Source: RBG-13-51-18 sp050014095 (GTDB taxonomy: Bacteria > Chloroflexota > Dehalococcoidia > Dehalococcoidales > RBG-16-60-22). From it: a stretch of DNA of 64,000 nt. The notes beneath the pieces are model-generated. The model worked only from the letters and a program-made list of their open reading frames with translations. It was not told where the DNA came from and did not search any database. How positions within the stretch are numbered: the stretch's first letter is position 1; the number at the start of each line of letters is the position of its first letter. The DNA lies in contig JBEKDZ010000002.1 of NCBI GenBank assembly GCA_050014095.1, forward strand, positions 124,001 through 188,000, in the 5' to 3' direction. Below, piece by piece: positions 15,663 through 24,621 of the stretch. The position numbers and the translations under genes were made by a program.

Positions 15663-17717
15663 ATGCCTAAATACGGACTGGAGAATATACACAATGTTGT
15701 ATTATTATCCCACGGCGGTGCCGGTAAAACATCGCTTTCCGAGGCGATGCTGTTTAACGCCAAGGCTATCAACCGCCTGGGTAGAGTTGATGACGGGTCT
15801 TCGACATCGGACTACGACCCTGATGAAGCCAAACGCCGTATCAGTATTAATCTATCGCTGTTGCCCCTGACCTGGCGGGAGAATAAGCTTAATATCCTCG
15901 ATGCCCCCGGCTATGCCGACTTCGTAGGCGAGGTTAAAGCCGGCATGCGCGTTAGCGAGGGAGCCATAGTTGTTGTTTGCGCCGCCTCCGGCGTGGAAGT
16001 GGGCACGGAAATGGTCTGGAGCTACTGCGAGGAAGCTAAATTGCCCCGCCTCGTTTATGTTAACAAGATGGATAGAGAGAACGCCGACTTTTTTAAGGTC
16101 GTTGAAGAGATAAAATCCAAGCTCGGCGCCAGGTGTCATCCCCTGCAAATAGCTATTGGCGCACATACCAGTTTTCAGGGGGTGGTCGACCTGTTGACAA
16201 TGAAAGCCTATACCGGCTCACCTACTAAAGAAGCTGAAGTGCCCGCCGCGATAAAAGCCCAGGTGGATAAATACCATGAGAAATTAGTCGAAGCTATCGC
16301 CGAGGTTGACGACAAACTAATAGAGAAATATCTTGGCGGCGAGCAGATTTCCCTCGAAGAGCTTACCAAAGCGTTAAGACAGGGCGTTATCAGCGGCAAA
16401 ATCGTGCCTATATTAGCCGGCTCGGCGCTACAAAATATCGCCGTTAACCGGGTGCTGGACGCTATTTATGACTATCTACCGCTCCCCAAGGAGCAAAAAG
16501 TAGCTACCGTTAGCGGAGCTATCGATCCATCGGAAAGCGCGCCGCTCGCGGCGTTGGTTTTTAAAACAACCGCCGACCCATACGTCGGCAAGCTTACCTA
16601 TTTTCGCGTCTATAACGGAGTTATCACCAGCAACTCCCAGGTTTATAACGCTAACCAGAGCGCCAACGAGCGCATCGGCCAGCTATATTTTATGCGCGGT
16701 AAAACCCAGGAGCCGGCAGCAGAAATCAGAGCCGGGGATATCGGGGCGGTGGCGAAACTGAACGTAACCGCCACCGGAGATACCCTCTGCGCCCAAGATA
16801 AACAGGTAAAACTCACGCCCACCGTCTTCCCCACTCCTATTTTCCGTGAAGCCGTATATCCTAAAACCAAAACCGATATTGATAAAATGGGTTCAGCTTT
16901 ATCCCGCCTGACGGAAGAAGACCCCACACTTAAGGTGCACCGCGAGATGGGCACTGGCGAGACTATTCTCTCTGGCATGGGCGATACCCACCTCTCCGTA
17001 GCCGCGGAAAAAATGCAGCGCAAATTCGGAGTCAACGTAGAGCTATCCATACCCAAGGTGCCATATCGCGAGACGATTACGACGTCTTCTAAAGCCGAAT
17101 ACAAACATAAGAAGCAGTCCGGAGGTCACGGTCAATACGGTCATGTACTGCTGGAACTGGAACCCAAACCCGACCGCGGCCCCTGCGAGTTCGATGAAAG
17201 GGTCGTGGGAGGCTCCGTGCCCAGGAACTACATCCCTGCTGTGGAAAAGGGCGTCGTTGAAGCCTATAACGAAGGCTGCTTATGCGGCTATCCGGTCATC
17301 GGCGTCAAGGCAACCCTTTACGATGGCAGCTTCCATCCGGTCGATTCCTCGGAAATTTGTTTTAAAATCGCCGGCGCCGGCGCATTTAAGAAAGGACTGG
17401 CGGATGGACGGCCTATCCTGCTGGAGCCGATTATGAACCTCAAGGTAACCGTACCCAACGACCTCACCGGCGATATCATCGGCGACCTTAATACAAAGCG
17501 CGCCCGCGTGATGGGGATGAACCCGGAGGGTGATACCAACGTTATCGAGGCGCAGGTGCCGCTGGCGGAAATCCAGCGCTATAGCATCGACCTTAAATCA
17601 ATGACCCAGGGAAGGGCGACTTATACCATGGAATTCGACCATTATGAAGAGGTTCCCGCTAATATCACGCAAAAGCTGGTCGCCCAGAAACAGGCAGAAA
17701 AAGCCGAAAAAGCTTAA
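15663..17717 (+). CDS. EF-G-like translational GTPase (EF-G2 type)
   Basis: 684 residues with EF-G domain order: GTP domain, domain II, domain III, domain IV (YKHKKQSGGHGQYGHV near 480) and domain V. GTPase motifs are G1 HGGAGKTS, G3 DAPGYADF and G4 NKMD. These differ from canonical EF-G (AHIDAGKTT, DTPGHVDF): the G3 His is a Tyr here. These changes mark the EF-G2/EF-G-like subfamily, whose members are not the main elongation factor. It is not beside rpsL, rpsG or tuf, in line with a paralogue. The role is unclear. It has its own promoter and ends at a large palindrome shared with convergent etfA. Confidence 0.88.
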   Translation: MPKYGLENIHNVVLLSHGGAGKTSLSEAMLFNAKAINRLGRVDDGSSTSDYDPDEAKRRISINLSLLPLTWRENKLNILDAPGYADFVGEVKAGMRVSEGAIVVVCAASGVEVGTEMVWSYCEEAKLPRLVYVNKMDRENADFFKVVEEIKSKLGARCHPLQIAIGAHTSFQGVVDLLTMKAYTGSPTKEAEVPAAIKAQVDKYHEKLVEAIAEVDDKLIEKYLGGEQISLEELTKALRQGVISGKIVPILAGSALQNIAVNRVLDAIYDYLPLPKEQKVATVSGAIDPSESAPLAALVFKTTADPYVGKLTYFRVYNGVITSNSQVYNANQSANERIGQLYFMRGKTQEPAAEIRAGDIGAVAKLNVTATGDTLCAQDKQVKLTPTVFPTPIFREAVYPKTKTDIDKMGSALSRLTEEDPTLKVHREMGTGETILSGMGDTHLSVAAEKMQRKFGVNVELSIPKVPYRETITTSSKAEYKHKKQSGGHGQYGHVLLELEPKPDRGPCEFDERVVGGSVPRNYIPAVEKGVVEAYNEGCLCGYPVIGVKATLYDGSFHPVDSSEICFKIAGAGAFKKGLADGRPILLEPIMNLKVTVPNDLTGDIIGDLNTKRARVMGMNPEGDTNVIEAQVPLAEIQRYSIDLKSMTQGRATYTMEFDHYEEVPANITQKLVAQKQAEKAEKA

Positions 17718-17750
17718 ACTGGGCTAATCTGAAAATAACGTAAGTAATTA

Positions 17751-17828
17751 CGTCATTCCCGACCTGATCGGGAATCCAGTTAGCTGATATTCGATAGAAA
17801 TAGGATTCCCGCTTTCGCGGGAATGACG
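17751..17828. repeat. Palindromic intergenic repeat, family 1 (double hairpin, bidirectional terminator?)
   Basis: Outer arms CGTCATTCCCG (17751-17761) and CGGGAATGACG (17818-17828) are exact inverted copies. Each half is also a hairpin of its own (TTCCCGACC..TGATCGGGAA and ATTCCCGC/GCGGGAAT). It lies between the convergent EF-G-like gene and etfA and is followed by T-runs, so it may terminate both. The first 29 bases recur exactly at 38630-38658. Confidence 0.85.
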
Positions 17829-17848
17829 TTTTTAAGTGTTTCTTTTTG

Positions 17849-18847
17849 TTAAGACGCCAGCAGTTCCTTCACCTTCTGGGTGAACGCCGGCAAGACCTTT
17901 TTCCAGTCCCCCACCACGCCGAAGCGCGCGTGACGGAAGATATTGGCTTCTTTGTCTTTATTGATAGCGATAATCGTTTTGGCCCCGGAGCAGCCGCTCA
18001 TGTGCTGGCTGGAGCCAGAGATGGCTATGGCAATATAGACTTCCGGGGCGATAATCTTACCGGTTAGCCCCACCTGCGCGGTATCAGGTATCCAGTTGTT
18101 ATCGCACGGAGGTCGGCTGGCGCCCACCGCGCCCTTTAAGAGCTTGGCCAGCTCATCCAACTGCTTGAATCCGTCCACGCTGCCGATGCCCCTCCCGCCA
18201 GCGACCACCACCGTAGCATCCTCTATTTTTATGCCGGCAATCTCGGCAATTACTCTATTCAAAATCTTCACTTTAATGACCGAGGCATCCAGTCCCGCCG
18301 GAATATTCACGATTTCCCCCTTGCGAGAAGCATCCGGCTCCAATGCTGTAAAGGCTTTGGTGCGTATCGTTACAATTTGGGGGTCGGTTTCGGTGACGAT
18401 TATCGCCTGGGCATTGCCTCCATAAACCGGCTTGGTTTGGAGCAGTCGTTTGGTTGCCGGGTCGATAGCCAGGTCGACACAGTCCAGCGTTGCCGCCGTT
18501 CCCAAACGATAAGCCAGCCGCGGCGCCAGCTCACGTCCGCTATCATTTTGTCCCATGATAACTATCTGGGGCCTTACCTGTTTGATTACTTTTTGCAGCA
18601 CGCTGATATAGGCATCCGGCTGATAGTCTTTTAGCTGGGCGTCGTCAACGACATAGACTTTATCCGCCCCGGCCGCAATAGCCTGCGGCGCCAGAGCACT
18701 AATACCACTGCCAAGTATAATAACGGAGAGTTCTTGTCCAAGATTATCCGCCAGCTTTCTCCCAATGCTTAACCCCTCCGCAGATATGGGCAGTATTTTG
18801 TCACCCTTTATTTCACAGTAAACTGCTACACCTTTATTATCAGACAT
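17849..18847 (-). CDS. etfA: Electron transfer flavoprotein, alpha subunit
   Basis: FAD-binding subunit that accepts electrons from acyl-CoA dehydrogenases. 332 residues. The C-terminal FAD domain has GRGIGSVDGFKQLDELA, TAQVGLTGKIIAPEVYIAIAISG and HMSGCSGAKTIIAINKD, the canonical ETF-alpha signature; the N-terminal half is the divergent alpha/beta domain. No ferredoxin domain or bifurcation-specific extension is apparent. Nineteen bases downstream of etfB. The acyl-CoA dehydrogenases at 44.5-46.9 kb are plausible donors. Confidence 0.95.
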   Translation of the reverse strand: MSDNKGVAVYCEIKGDKILPISAEGLSIGRKLADNLGQELSVIILGSGISALAPQAIAAGADKVYVVDDAQLKDYQPDAYISVLQKVIKQVRPQIVIMGQNDSGRELAPRLAYRLGTAATLDCVDLAIDPATKRLLQTKPVYGGNAQAIIVTETDPQIVTIRTKAFTALEPDASRKGEIVNIPAGLDASVIKVKILNRVIAEIAGIKIEDATVVVAGGRGIGSVDGFKQLDELAKLLKGAVGASRPPCDNNWIPDTAQVGLTGKIIAPEVYIAIAISGSSQHMSGCSGAKTIIAINKDKEANIFRHARFGVVGDWKKVLPAFTQKVKELLAS

Positions 18848-18866
18848 GGTTGGTTACCTCAATTAT

Positions 18867-19655
18867 CTATAGTACCTTGGCTTCTCTAAGCTTAGCTGCC
18901 AGGTTAACCGCCATCTCCTCCGGTGTCTCTCCGGTGGCGAACTCACATTTGGCTTCGTGCACCGGCTGGAAGAGCTTTACAAGCTTAGTTCGCTGATTGG
19001 CGGCGGTTGCATCAAGACCGATATCAGCGGGTTTCCACATAATCGGCTCGATTTTTTTCGCCGCCATAATCCCTTTAATGGTGGGATAGCGCGGCTGTCC
19101 GATTTCATTGCTCACAGTTACCACAGCCGGAAGCGGTGACTCGATAACGTCGTAGCCGGAGGAGCTAACTCTTTCGACTTTGATTTTGTTATCGCCTGCC
19201 TCTATTTTACGCGCCAGGGTGATACAGGGCAGACTCAATATCTCGGCGATGGCGGGACCAGTCTGACCGGCATTGGTATCCGATGCCTCTCTGCCGCATA
19301 AAATCAGGTCGAACTCGCCTTTTTTCTTGATAGTCGTCGCCAGGGCATAAGCCGTGGACCAGCTATCACCTTTGGAAAAGGACTCGTCTTCCAGCAGGAT
19401 AAGCTCATCAGCGCCCATCGCTAAAGGCTTCTTGACCACCTCGCGCAGCAGGTTTACGCCGAGACTTATCACCGTTATCCTGCCGCCCACGTTTTCTTTA
19501 AGTCTCAAAGCCGCTTCTACAGCGTATTCTCCATAAGGGTCGATGACCGGCGGCGCGCCTTTCATCTCCGCCCTATTATTAGCGGCGTCTATTTTAAAGC
19601 TAGCTGGCGGCGCCTCGGGGTCGATAACCTGCTTCACACAAACGATGATATTCAT
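18867..19655 (-). CDS. etfB: Electron transfer flavoprotein, beta subunit
   Basis: 262 residues. The N-terminus MNIIVCVKQVIDPEA, the INPYGEYAVEAALRLKE-like segment (VIDPYGEYAVEAALRLKE) and the ETF-beta signature around VERVSSSGYDVIESPLPAVVTVSNEIGQPRYPT are all present. Partner of etfA in the heterodimer that carries FAD and AMP or a second FAD. Whether it bifurcates cannot be judged without a structure-based alignment. Transcribed with etfA; prmC lies 59 bases upstream on the same strand. Confidence 0.95.
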   Translation of the reverse strand: MNIIVCVKQVIDPEAPPASFKIDAANNRAEMKGAPPVIDPYGEYAVEAALRLKENVGGRITVISLGVNLLREVVKKPLAMGADELILLEDESFSKGDSWSTAYALATTIKKKGEFDLILCGREASDTNAGQTGPAIAEILSLPCITLARKIEAGDNKIKVERVSSSGYDVIESPLPAVVTVSNEIGQPRYPTIKGIMAAKKIEPIMWKPADIGLDATAANQRTKLVKLFQPVHEAKCEFATGETPEEMAVNLAAKLREAKVL

Positions 19656-19714
19656 AAGTAATCCTTAATAAAAACTCCTGGGAATTCAGCAATATTTTAT
19701 CTTTGTCTTCAATG

Positions 19715-20554
19715 CTATGTCAAACGTAGACTTACCACGCGTTCTATCCCGGCCAGGTCTTTTTGAACCTCAATTAAGCCTGAAGGAAAATATTTATGTA
19801 AAATAGTTTTAACGTCCTCCGCCTGTCCCTGCCCTATTTCTATCAATAAACTCCCCTGGCTATTCAGTTTTGCATCCTCTTGACGGCATAATCGTTCTAT
19901 TTTATCGAGTCCCCTCTCCCCCCCGTTCAATGCCAGTTGTGGCTCAAAGCTTAATGGTCCTTTGGCAGGAATAGCCGCCTCTTTCACGTATGGCAGATTG
20001 GCGATGATTAGGTCGATGGACTCCGGCAGAGGTTCTAATAAGTCCCCACGCAAAAAAGAAATCCTATCCGTGACGCCGTGTTTTGTGCAGTTTTGCGCAG
20101 CTACCTCTAGCGCCTTGATTGAGACATCCGTAGCATAAATCTTAACCGAAGGTAAGTTAACTGCCAGGCTGATGGCGATAGCCCCGCAGCCCGTACCGAT
20201 GTCTGCAATTAAAAAATAACGATTATTACGACAGATATCGATGGCTTTTTCTACCAGCAGTTCGGTTTCAGGACGGGGGATTAAAACGTGCCGGTTAACG
20301 ATAAAATTTAGTCCGTAAAACTCTTTGTTGCCAATGATATAAGCGGACGGCTCGCCCTTGACGCGCCGTTTTACGAGCTTCTTCAAAAGCTTATAGTCAT
20401 CAGGGCTGACATCACTATCGAGGTCGGCATAAAGCCGGGCACGGCTTTTCCCCAGCATGTGTCTTAAGAGAATTTCGCCTTCTAGCGTAGCGTCATCGAT
20501 ATGACTATCGGTAAGGATTTCCCGTGCTCTCGCCAGCGCCTCTTTGCGGTTCAC
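19715..20554 (-). CDS. prmC: Peptide chain release factor glutamine methyltransferase
   Basis: Methylates the GGQ glutamine of release factors with SAM. 279 residues: an N-terminal helical domain, then a methyltransferase fold with motif I IADIGTGCGAIAISLA. The catalytic loop reads IIANLPYV, that is NLPY rather than the usual NPPY. GTG 20554 overlaps the prfA stop (TTGTGAAC), so it is coupled to its substrate's gene. The NLPY change keeps Asn and Tyr, which contact the glutamine, so activity is likely retained. Confidence 0.94.
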   Translation of the reverse strand: MNRKEALARAREILTDSHIDDATLEGEILLRHMLGKSRARLYADLDSDVSPDDYKLLKKLVKRRVKGEPSAYIIGNKEFYGLNFIVNRHVLIPRPETELLVEKAIDICRNNRYFLIADIGTGCGAIAISLAVNLPSVKIYATDVSIKALEVAAQNCTKHGVTDRISFLRGDLLEPLPESIDLIIANLPYVKEAAIPAKGPLSFEPQLALNGGERGLDKIERLCRQEDAKLNSQGSLLIEIGQGQAEDVKTILHKYFPSGLIEVQKDLAGIERVVSLRLT

Positions 20555-21621
20555 AACTGCTGTTCCTCAAGCTGTCTGGCATGTTCCGCCGTCGCCAGGG
20601 CGTCGATAAGCCCGCCCATATCGCCATCCATAAAACGCGGCAGATTATGTTGGGAGAGATTGATGCGATGGTCGGAAATACGGTCCTGCGGATAGTTATA
20701 GGTGCGTATTTTTTCGGCGCGTTCACCGGTGCCGACCTGCGAGCGCCGCTGTGAGGTTATCGCTTCTTCCTGCTTGCATCGTTCCATATCCAGTAGTCGA
20801 GTACGTAAAACCGATAGTGCTTTAATTTTATTCTGTAGCTGTGAGCGCTCGTCCTGACAAACGACGACCATCCCCGTGGGCAAATACGTAATACGTACGG
20901 CGGAAGCCACCTTGTTCACGTTCTGGCCGCCGGCGCCGCCGCTATGAAAAATATCTATCCTTAAATCATCGGTGTTGATTTGAATATCCACCTCTTCGGC
21001 TTTGGGCAAGACCGCCACGGTAGCCGTCGAGGTGTGAATCCTGCCGGAGGCTTCCGTAACCGGCACGCGCTGGACACGATGTACGCCGCTTTCGTATTTC
21101 AGTCTGCTGTAGGCGTTTTTACCTCTAACCTCAAAGATAATTTCCTTAAAGCCCCCGATGCCGCTTTCACTGGTGCTGATGATGTCGGTCTTCCAGCCCT
21201 GACTCTGCGCATAGCGACTATACATGCGGTAAAGGTCGGCGGCGAAGAGTGCCGCCTCATTACCCCCGGTCCCCGCCCTGATTTCTACGATGATATCCTT
21301 TTCATCATTCGGGTCTTTAGGCAGCAACGACAGCCGCAGTTCCTCGGTCAGCTCATCCAGTTTGGATTGCAGCGAGACGCTTTCCTGCTTGATAAGAACC
21401 GCCATTTCTTCGTCGCCACCGGTAGCGTGCATTGTTTTAACGTCTTTTAGCTCTTTAACAGTCTTTTTATATTTGCGGTATTTTAAGACGATATCCTCAA
21501 GCTTGGCTCTCTCTTGAGAAAGCGCTTGCACCTGGCTGATATCGGTCGCTATTTCCGGCCGCGCCAGCTTTTCATCTATCTCCAGGTAACGCTTTTCAAT
21601 TTTCTCCAGTTGCTCAAACAT
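20551..21621 (-). CDS. prfA: Peptide chain release factor 1
   Basis: Terminates translation at UAA and UAG. From ATG 21621 the protein is 356 residues. It has the helical N-terminal domain, the GGQ loop SGGAGGQNVNK and the codon-recognition PVT tripeptide (RVPVTEASGRIHTS; PxT is the RF1 type). A frame open to TTG 21642 exists, but a -10 box at 21644-21649 puts the transcript start at about 21637, so ATG 21621 with upstream GAGG is preferred. prmC follows with overlap. Confidence 0.95.
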   Translation of the reverse strand: MFEQLEKIEKRYLEIDEKLARPEIATDISQVQALSQERAKLEDIVLKYRKYKKTVKELKDVKTMHATGGDEEMAVLIKQESVSLQSKLDELTEELRLSLLPKDPNDEKDIIVEIRAGTGGNEAALFAADLYRMYSRYAQSQGWKTDIISTSESGIGGFKEIIFEVRGKNAYSRLKYESGVHRVQRVPVTEASGRIHTSTATVAVLPKAEEVDIQINTDDLRIDIFHSGGAGGQNVNKVASAVRITYLPTGMVVVCQDERSQLQNKIKALSVLRTRLLDMERCKQEEAITSQRRSQVGTGERAEKIRTYNYPQDRISDHRINLSQHNLPRFMDGDMGGLIDALATAEHARQLEEQQL

Positions 21622-21643
21622 TTGGCGTATTTTCCTCACCAAA

Positions 21644-21652
21644 ATTATAGCA
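21644..21652 (-). promoter_or_regulatory. Extended -10 promoter of prfA-prmC
   Basis: Minus strand reads TGCTATAAT. The short distance to the prfA ATG argues for a leader of only about 16 bases. Confidence 0.55.
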
Positions 21653-21683
21653 TAGCATTAGCTGCCTCTTAAAGCTGACCAAA

Positions 21684-21713
21684 TTGACATATCAAATGTA
21701 TATAGACTATAAT
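21684..21713 (+). promoter_or_regulatory. Promoter of the flavin split-barrel gene
   Basis: TTGACA (21684-21689) and TATAAT (21708-21713), 18-base spacer, divergent from the prfA promoter. A leader of about 95 bases precedes ATG 21813; I see no convincing structured element in it. Confidence 0.75.
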
Positions 21714-21812
21714 CAATCATGTTTATTATGTCTTCCGTTTGCAGTTGGATAAACTCTTGTTACCCTCTTTTCCTATTACTAACCTGCTATCAATAGTTAA
21801 AAGGAGAGTAAT

Positions 21813-22244
21813 ATGGATTTCAAAGATTGCATCAAATTTGCCAATGGAAACAATACGTGCTACCTTGCCACGGTAGAAGGCGACCAGCCCAGAGTAAGGT
21901 GCATGGGCATGTGGTACGCCGATGAAACCGGCTTCTATTTCCAGGCGCAAACCGTCAAAGCCCTCTACAAACAAATTGAGAAGAACCCCAAAGTTGAAAT
22001 TTATTTTCAGGCCAAAGACTTAAGCAAGATAATGCGTGTCTCCGGCAAAGTAAAAATAATAACCGACAATAAAATCAGGGCACGATGCATCGAGGAAAGA
22101 CCGTTCTTGAAAAACATGGGCATTACCACGCCGGATAATCCGCTGCTGGCCGTCTTCCAGGTTTATACCGGCGAGGCTTATTTCTGGACGGGGGCGGACA
22201 CCATGAAGGAAGCCAGCCTGCCCAGGATTAAATTCGGGAAATAA
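21813..22244 (+). CDS. Pyridoxamine 5'-phosphate oxidase-like flavin split-barrel protein
   Basis: 143 residues of the FMN or F420-binding split-barrel fold. Features: NNTCYLATVEGDQPRVRCMG near residues 12-31, YFQAQTVKALYKQIEKNPKVEIYF near 42-65 and the C-terminal AVFQVYTGEAYFW. The family includes general-stress FMN proteins and heme or pyridoxine enzymes; the substrate cannot be told from sequence. AAAGGAG ribosome site, own strong promoter, monocistronic by appearance. Confidence 0.8.
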   Translation: MDFKDCIKFANGNNTCYLATVEGDQPRVRCMGMWYADETGFYFQAQTVKALYKQIEKNPKVEIYFQAKDLSKIMRVSGKVKIITDNKIRARCIEERPFLKNMGITTPDNPLLAVFQVYTGEAYFWTGADTMKEASLPRIKFGK

Positions 22245-22296
22245 CATTGCTATCTCTTAAAAATGCATAGAGTTGTTGTAGAATAGAGAGGTATAT

Positions 22297-24459
22297 ATGT
22301 CACTTCCTAATATTTTTTGGATTGTACCCATCGCCTGTGTAATTACCATCATCTTCGCCATTTTCCTTATACGCAACATTATGCAACGCCCCACCGGCAC
22401 CCCGAAAATGAAAGAAATCGGGGATATTATCTTTAAGGGAGCCTGGGCGTTTCTCAAGCGCCAGTACAGCACCATCGCCATGTTTTCGGTGGCCATTGCC
22501 GTTATCATCGGCGTACTGGTGGGCGTTCTTGGGCATACAGGCTTAGAAAAAGACGGCTACAGCGCACTGGATGTCGGCTGGCGCACGTCCGTTGCCTTCC
22601 TGGTCGGCGCCTTCTGTTCCGGTCTGGCCGGTTTCATCGGCATGTACATTGCCGTGAAATCTAACGTCCGCTGCGCCGCCGCTGCCCAGAAAAGCCTTAA
22701 AGAAGCCGTCACCGTCGCTATCCGGGGCGGGGCAGTATCCGGCTTCCTTATCACCGCTTTAAGCCTTATCGGCGTGACAGCTATCTTTTTCGCCTACGGA
22801 GGTAATAATAATCCACAAATTGCACCGCACCTTATCGTTGGATTCGGTTTCGGCGCCAGCTTCGTCGCCCTGTTCGCTCAGCTTGGCGGCGGCATCTATA
22901 CTAAAGCGGCTGATGTCGGCGCCGACCTCGTCGGCAAGGTAGAATCCGGTATTCCGGAAGACGACCCGCGCAATCCCGCCGTCATCGCCGACCTCGTCGG
23001 TGATAATGTGGGCGACTGCGCCGGCCGCGGCGCTGACCTTTTTGAATCTACTGCCGCGGAAAACATCGGCGCGATGATTCTCGGAGTCTTCGCCTACATG
23101 GCTACGAATAATATCGCCTGGATACTCTTCCCTCTCTGCGTGCGCGGCTTCGGCATGATAGCCAGCATGATAGGGCTACTCTGCGTAAGAGCCAAAGAGA
23201 ACGAAAACGCCATGAATTCGCTCAACCGCGGCTACTATATCGCCATCGCGCTATCGATTGTCGGACTGGCGATTACCGTTCACTTCATGCTGGATAACTG
23301 GTGGCTTTTCGGTGCCGGCATGGTCGGCATCATCGCCAGTATCGTTATAATTTTCGTTACACAGTACTATACCGAGTGGCGCTTCCGGCCGGTTCGTGAT
23401 ATCGCCGAAGCATCTAAAACAGGACCGGCTACCAACATTATCATGGGCATGTCGGTAGGCTTTTCTACGACTTTCGCCACCGCCCTCATCATCGGCATAT
23501 CGCTATTACTTGCCTACTGGATGGGCACCCAGAGCGGGGTCCAGGGCGCTGGCGCTTTCGGCACCGCCGTCGCTACGATGGGTATGCTGATGACCTGCCC
23601 TTATGTTCTATCCATGGACACGTTCGGGCCGATTACCGATAATGCCAACGGCATCAATGAGATGGCAGGCGCCGGCGAGAACGTGCGTAAAATCACCGAC
23701 CGTCTGGATGCCGTGGGAAATACTACCAAAGCCCTGACCAAGGGCTACGCCATGGTCTCCGCCGGTTTGGCAGCTTTCCTGCTCTTCCAAGCTTACCTGG
23801 ATAGAGTCTCTCTTATCAAATTCGGCGTAGAAGGCCAGTATAATATCGTCAATATCGCTCGTATCGAGGTTTTCGTTGGCGCTTTGCTCGCAGCAATGAT
23901 TGTCTACCTCTTCAGCGCCTGGGCTATCAAGGCGGTCGGCAAGACTGCCTCCAAAATCATCGAGGAAGTCCGCCGCCAGTTCCGCGCCGACCCCGAGATA
24001 CTTAATCCCAAAGACCCTGCCCACCCCCACGTGCCGGACTACGCCAAGGCCGTGGACATCACCACCCGCGCTGGACTGCGCGAAATGATAGCTCCCGGAC
24101 TGCTGGTTATTCTGGCGCCAATCGTTATCGGGGTGGTTTTTAAATATCTGCCGCTAGGTTATGACGCCGCGATGGTCGTCGCCGCCGTGTTGATGGTTGG
24201 CACTATCTGTGGCATTATGATGGCGTCATTCATGAATAATGGCGGCGGTGCCTGGGATAACGCTAAAAAGATGATTGAGGATGGCCAGCTTAAAGATGAG
24301 AATGGCAACGTCCTGGGCAAGAAATCATTTGCTCATCAGGCTGCCGTCGTCGGCGATACCCTGGGCGACCCGCTGAAAGATACTGCGGGACCTTCTTTAC
24401 ACGTGCTGGTCAAGCTCCTGGCGACCATCACGCTGGTGATGTGCCCGCTGTTTATCTAA
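22297..24459 (+). CDS. hppA: Membrane-bound proton-translocating pyrophosphatase, K+-independent type
   Basis: Hydrolyses pyrophosphate and pumps H+ across the cytoplasmic membrane. 720 residues with about 16 membrane helices. Hydrolytic motifs are TKAADVGADLVGKVE, EDDPRNPAVIADLVGDNVGDCAGRGADLFES and, at the C-terminus, DTLGDPLKDTAGPS. The subclass-determining GNTTKA segment has Lys478 where K+-dependent enzymes have Ala, which indicates a K+-independent H+ pump. Own ribosome site AGAGAGG; a possible TAGAAT -10 at 22279-22284. A strong terminator follows at 24481. Confidence 0.95.
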   Translation: MSLPNIFWIVPIACVITIIFAIFLIRNIMQRPTGTPKMKEIGDIIFKGAWAFLKRQYSTIAMFSVAIAVIIGVLVGVLGHTGLEKDGYSALDVGWRTSVAFLVGAFCSGLAGFIGMYIAVKSNVRCAAAAQKSLKEAVTVAIRGGAVSGFLITALSLIGVTAIFFAYGGNNNPQIAPHLIVGFGFGASFVALFAQLGGGIYTKAADVGADLVGKVESGIPEDDPRNPAVIADLVGDNVGDCAGRGADLFESTAAENIGAMILGVFAYMATNNIAWILFPLCVRGFGMIASMIGLLCVRAKENENAMNSLNRGYYIAIALSIVGLAITVHFMLDNWWLFGAGMVGIIASIVIIFVTQYYTEWRFRPVRDIAEASKTGPATNIIMGMSVGFSTTFATALIIGISLLLAYWMGTQSGVQGAGAFGTAVATMGMLMTCPYVLSMDTFGPITDNANGINEMAGAGENVRKITDRLDAVGNTTKALTKGYAMVSAGLAAFLLFQAYLDRVSLIKFGVEGQYNIVNIARIEVFVGALLAAMIVYLFSAWAIKAVGKTASKIIEEVRRQFRADPEILNPKDPAHPHVPDYAKAVDITTRAGLREMIAPGLLVILAPIVIGVVFKYLPLGYDAAMVVAAVLMVGTICGIMMASFMNNGGGAWDNAKKMIEDGQLKDENGNVLGKKSFAHQAAVVGDTLGDPLKDTAGPSLHVLVKLLATITLVMCPLFI

Positions 24460-24480
24460 AAAATACGAAATTTAAATAAG

Positions 24481-24518
24481 AAGGGGCATGATTCTCAAGG
24501 TCGTGCCCCTTTTTGTTT
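24481..24518 (+). terminator. Intrinsic terminator after hppA
   Basis: AAGGGGCATGA (24481-24491) pairs with TCGTGCCCCTT (24501-24511) with one G-T wobble, followed by TTTTGTTTT. Confidence 0.85.
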
Positions 24519-24523
24519 TATAT

Positions 24524-24612
24524 CGTCATTGCGAGGAGCGTAAGCGACGTGGCAATCTCCATGACTAGTCTAATTAAAAATAGGGATTGCCACGCTATCG
24601 CTCGCAATGACA
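24524..24612. repeat. Palindromic intergenic repeat, family 2
   Basis: Ends TCATTGCGAG (24526-24535) and CTCGCAATGA (24601-24610) are inverted copies; inner GTGGCAATCT and GGATTGCCAC also pair. A near-identical element is at 46890-46975. Length about 86 bases with no coding capacity, so MITE-like or REP-like. It lies between convergent hppA and a metallo-hydrolase gene. Confidence 0.85.
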
Positions 24613-24621
24613 GACAATACA

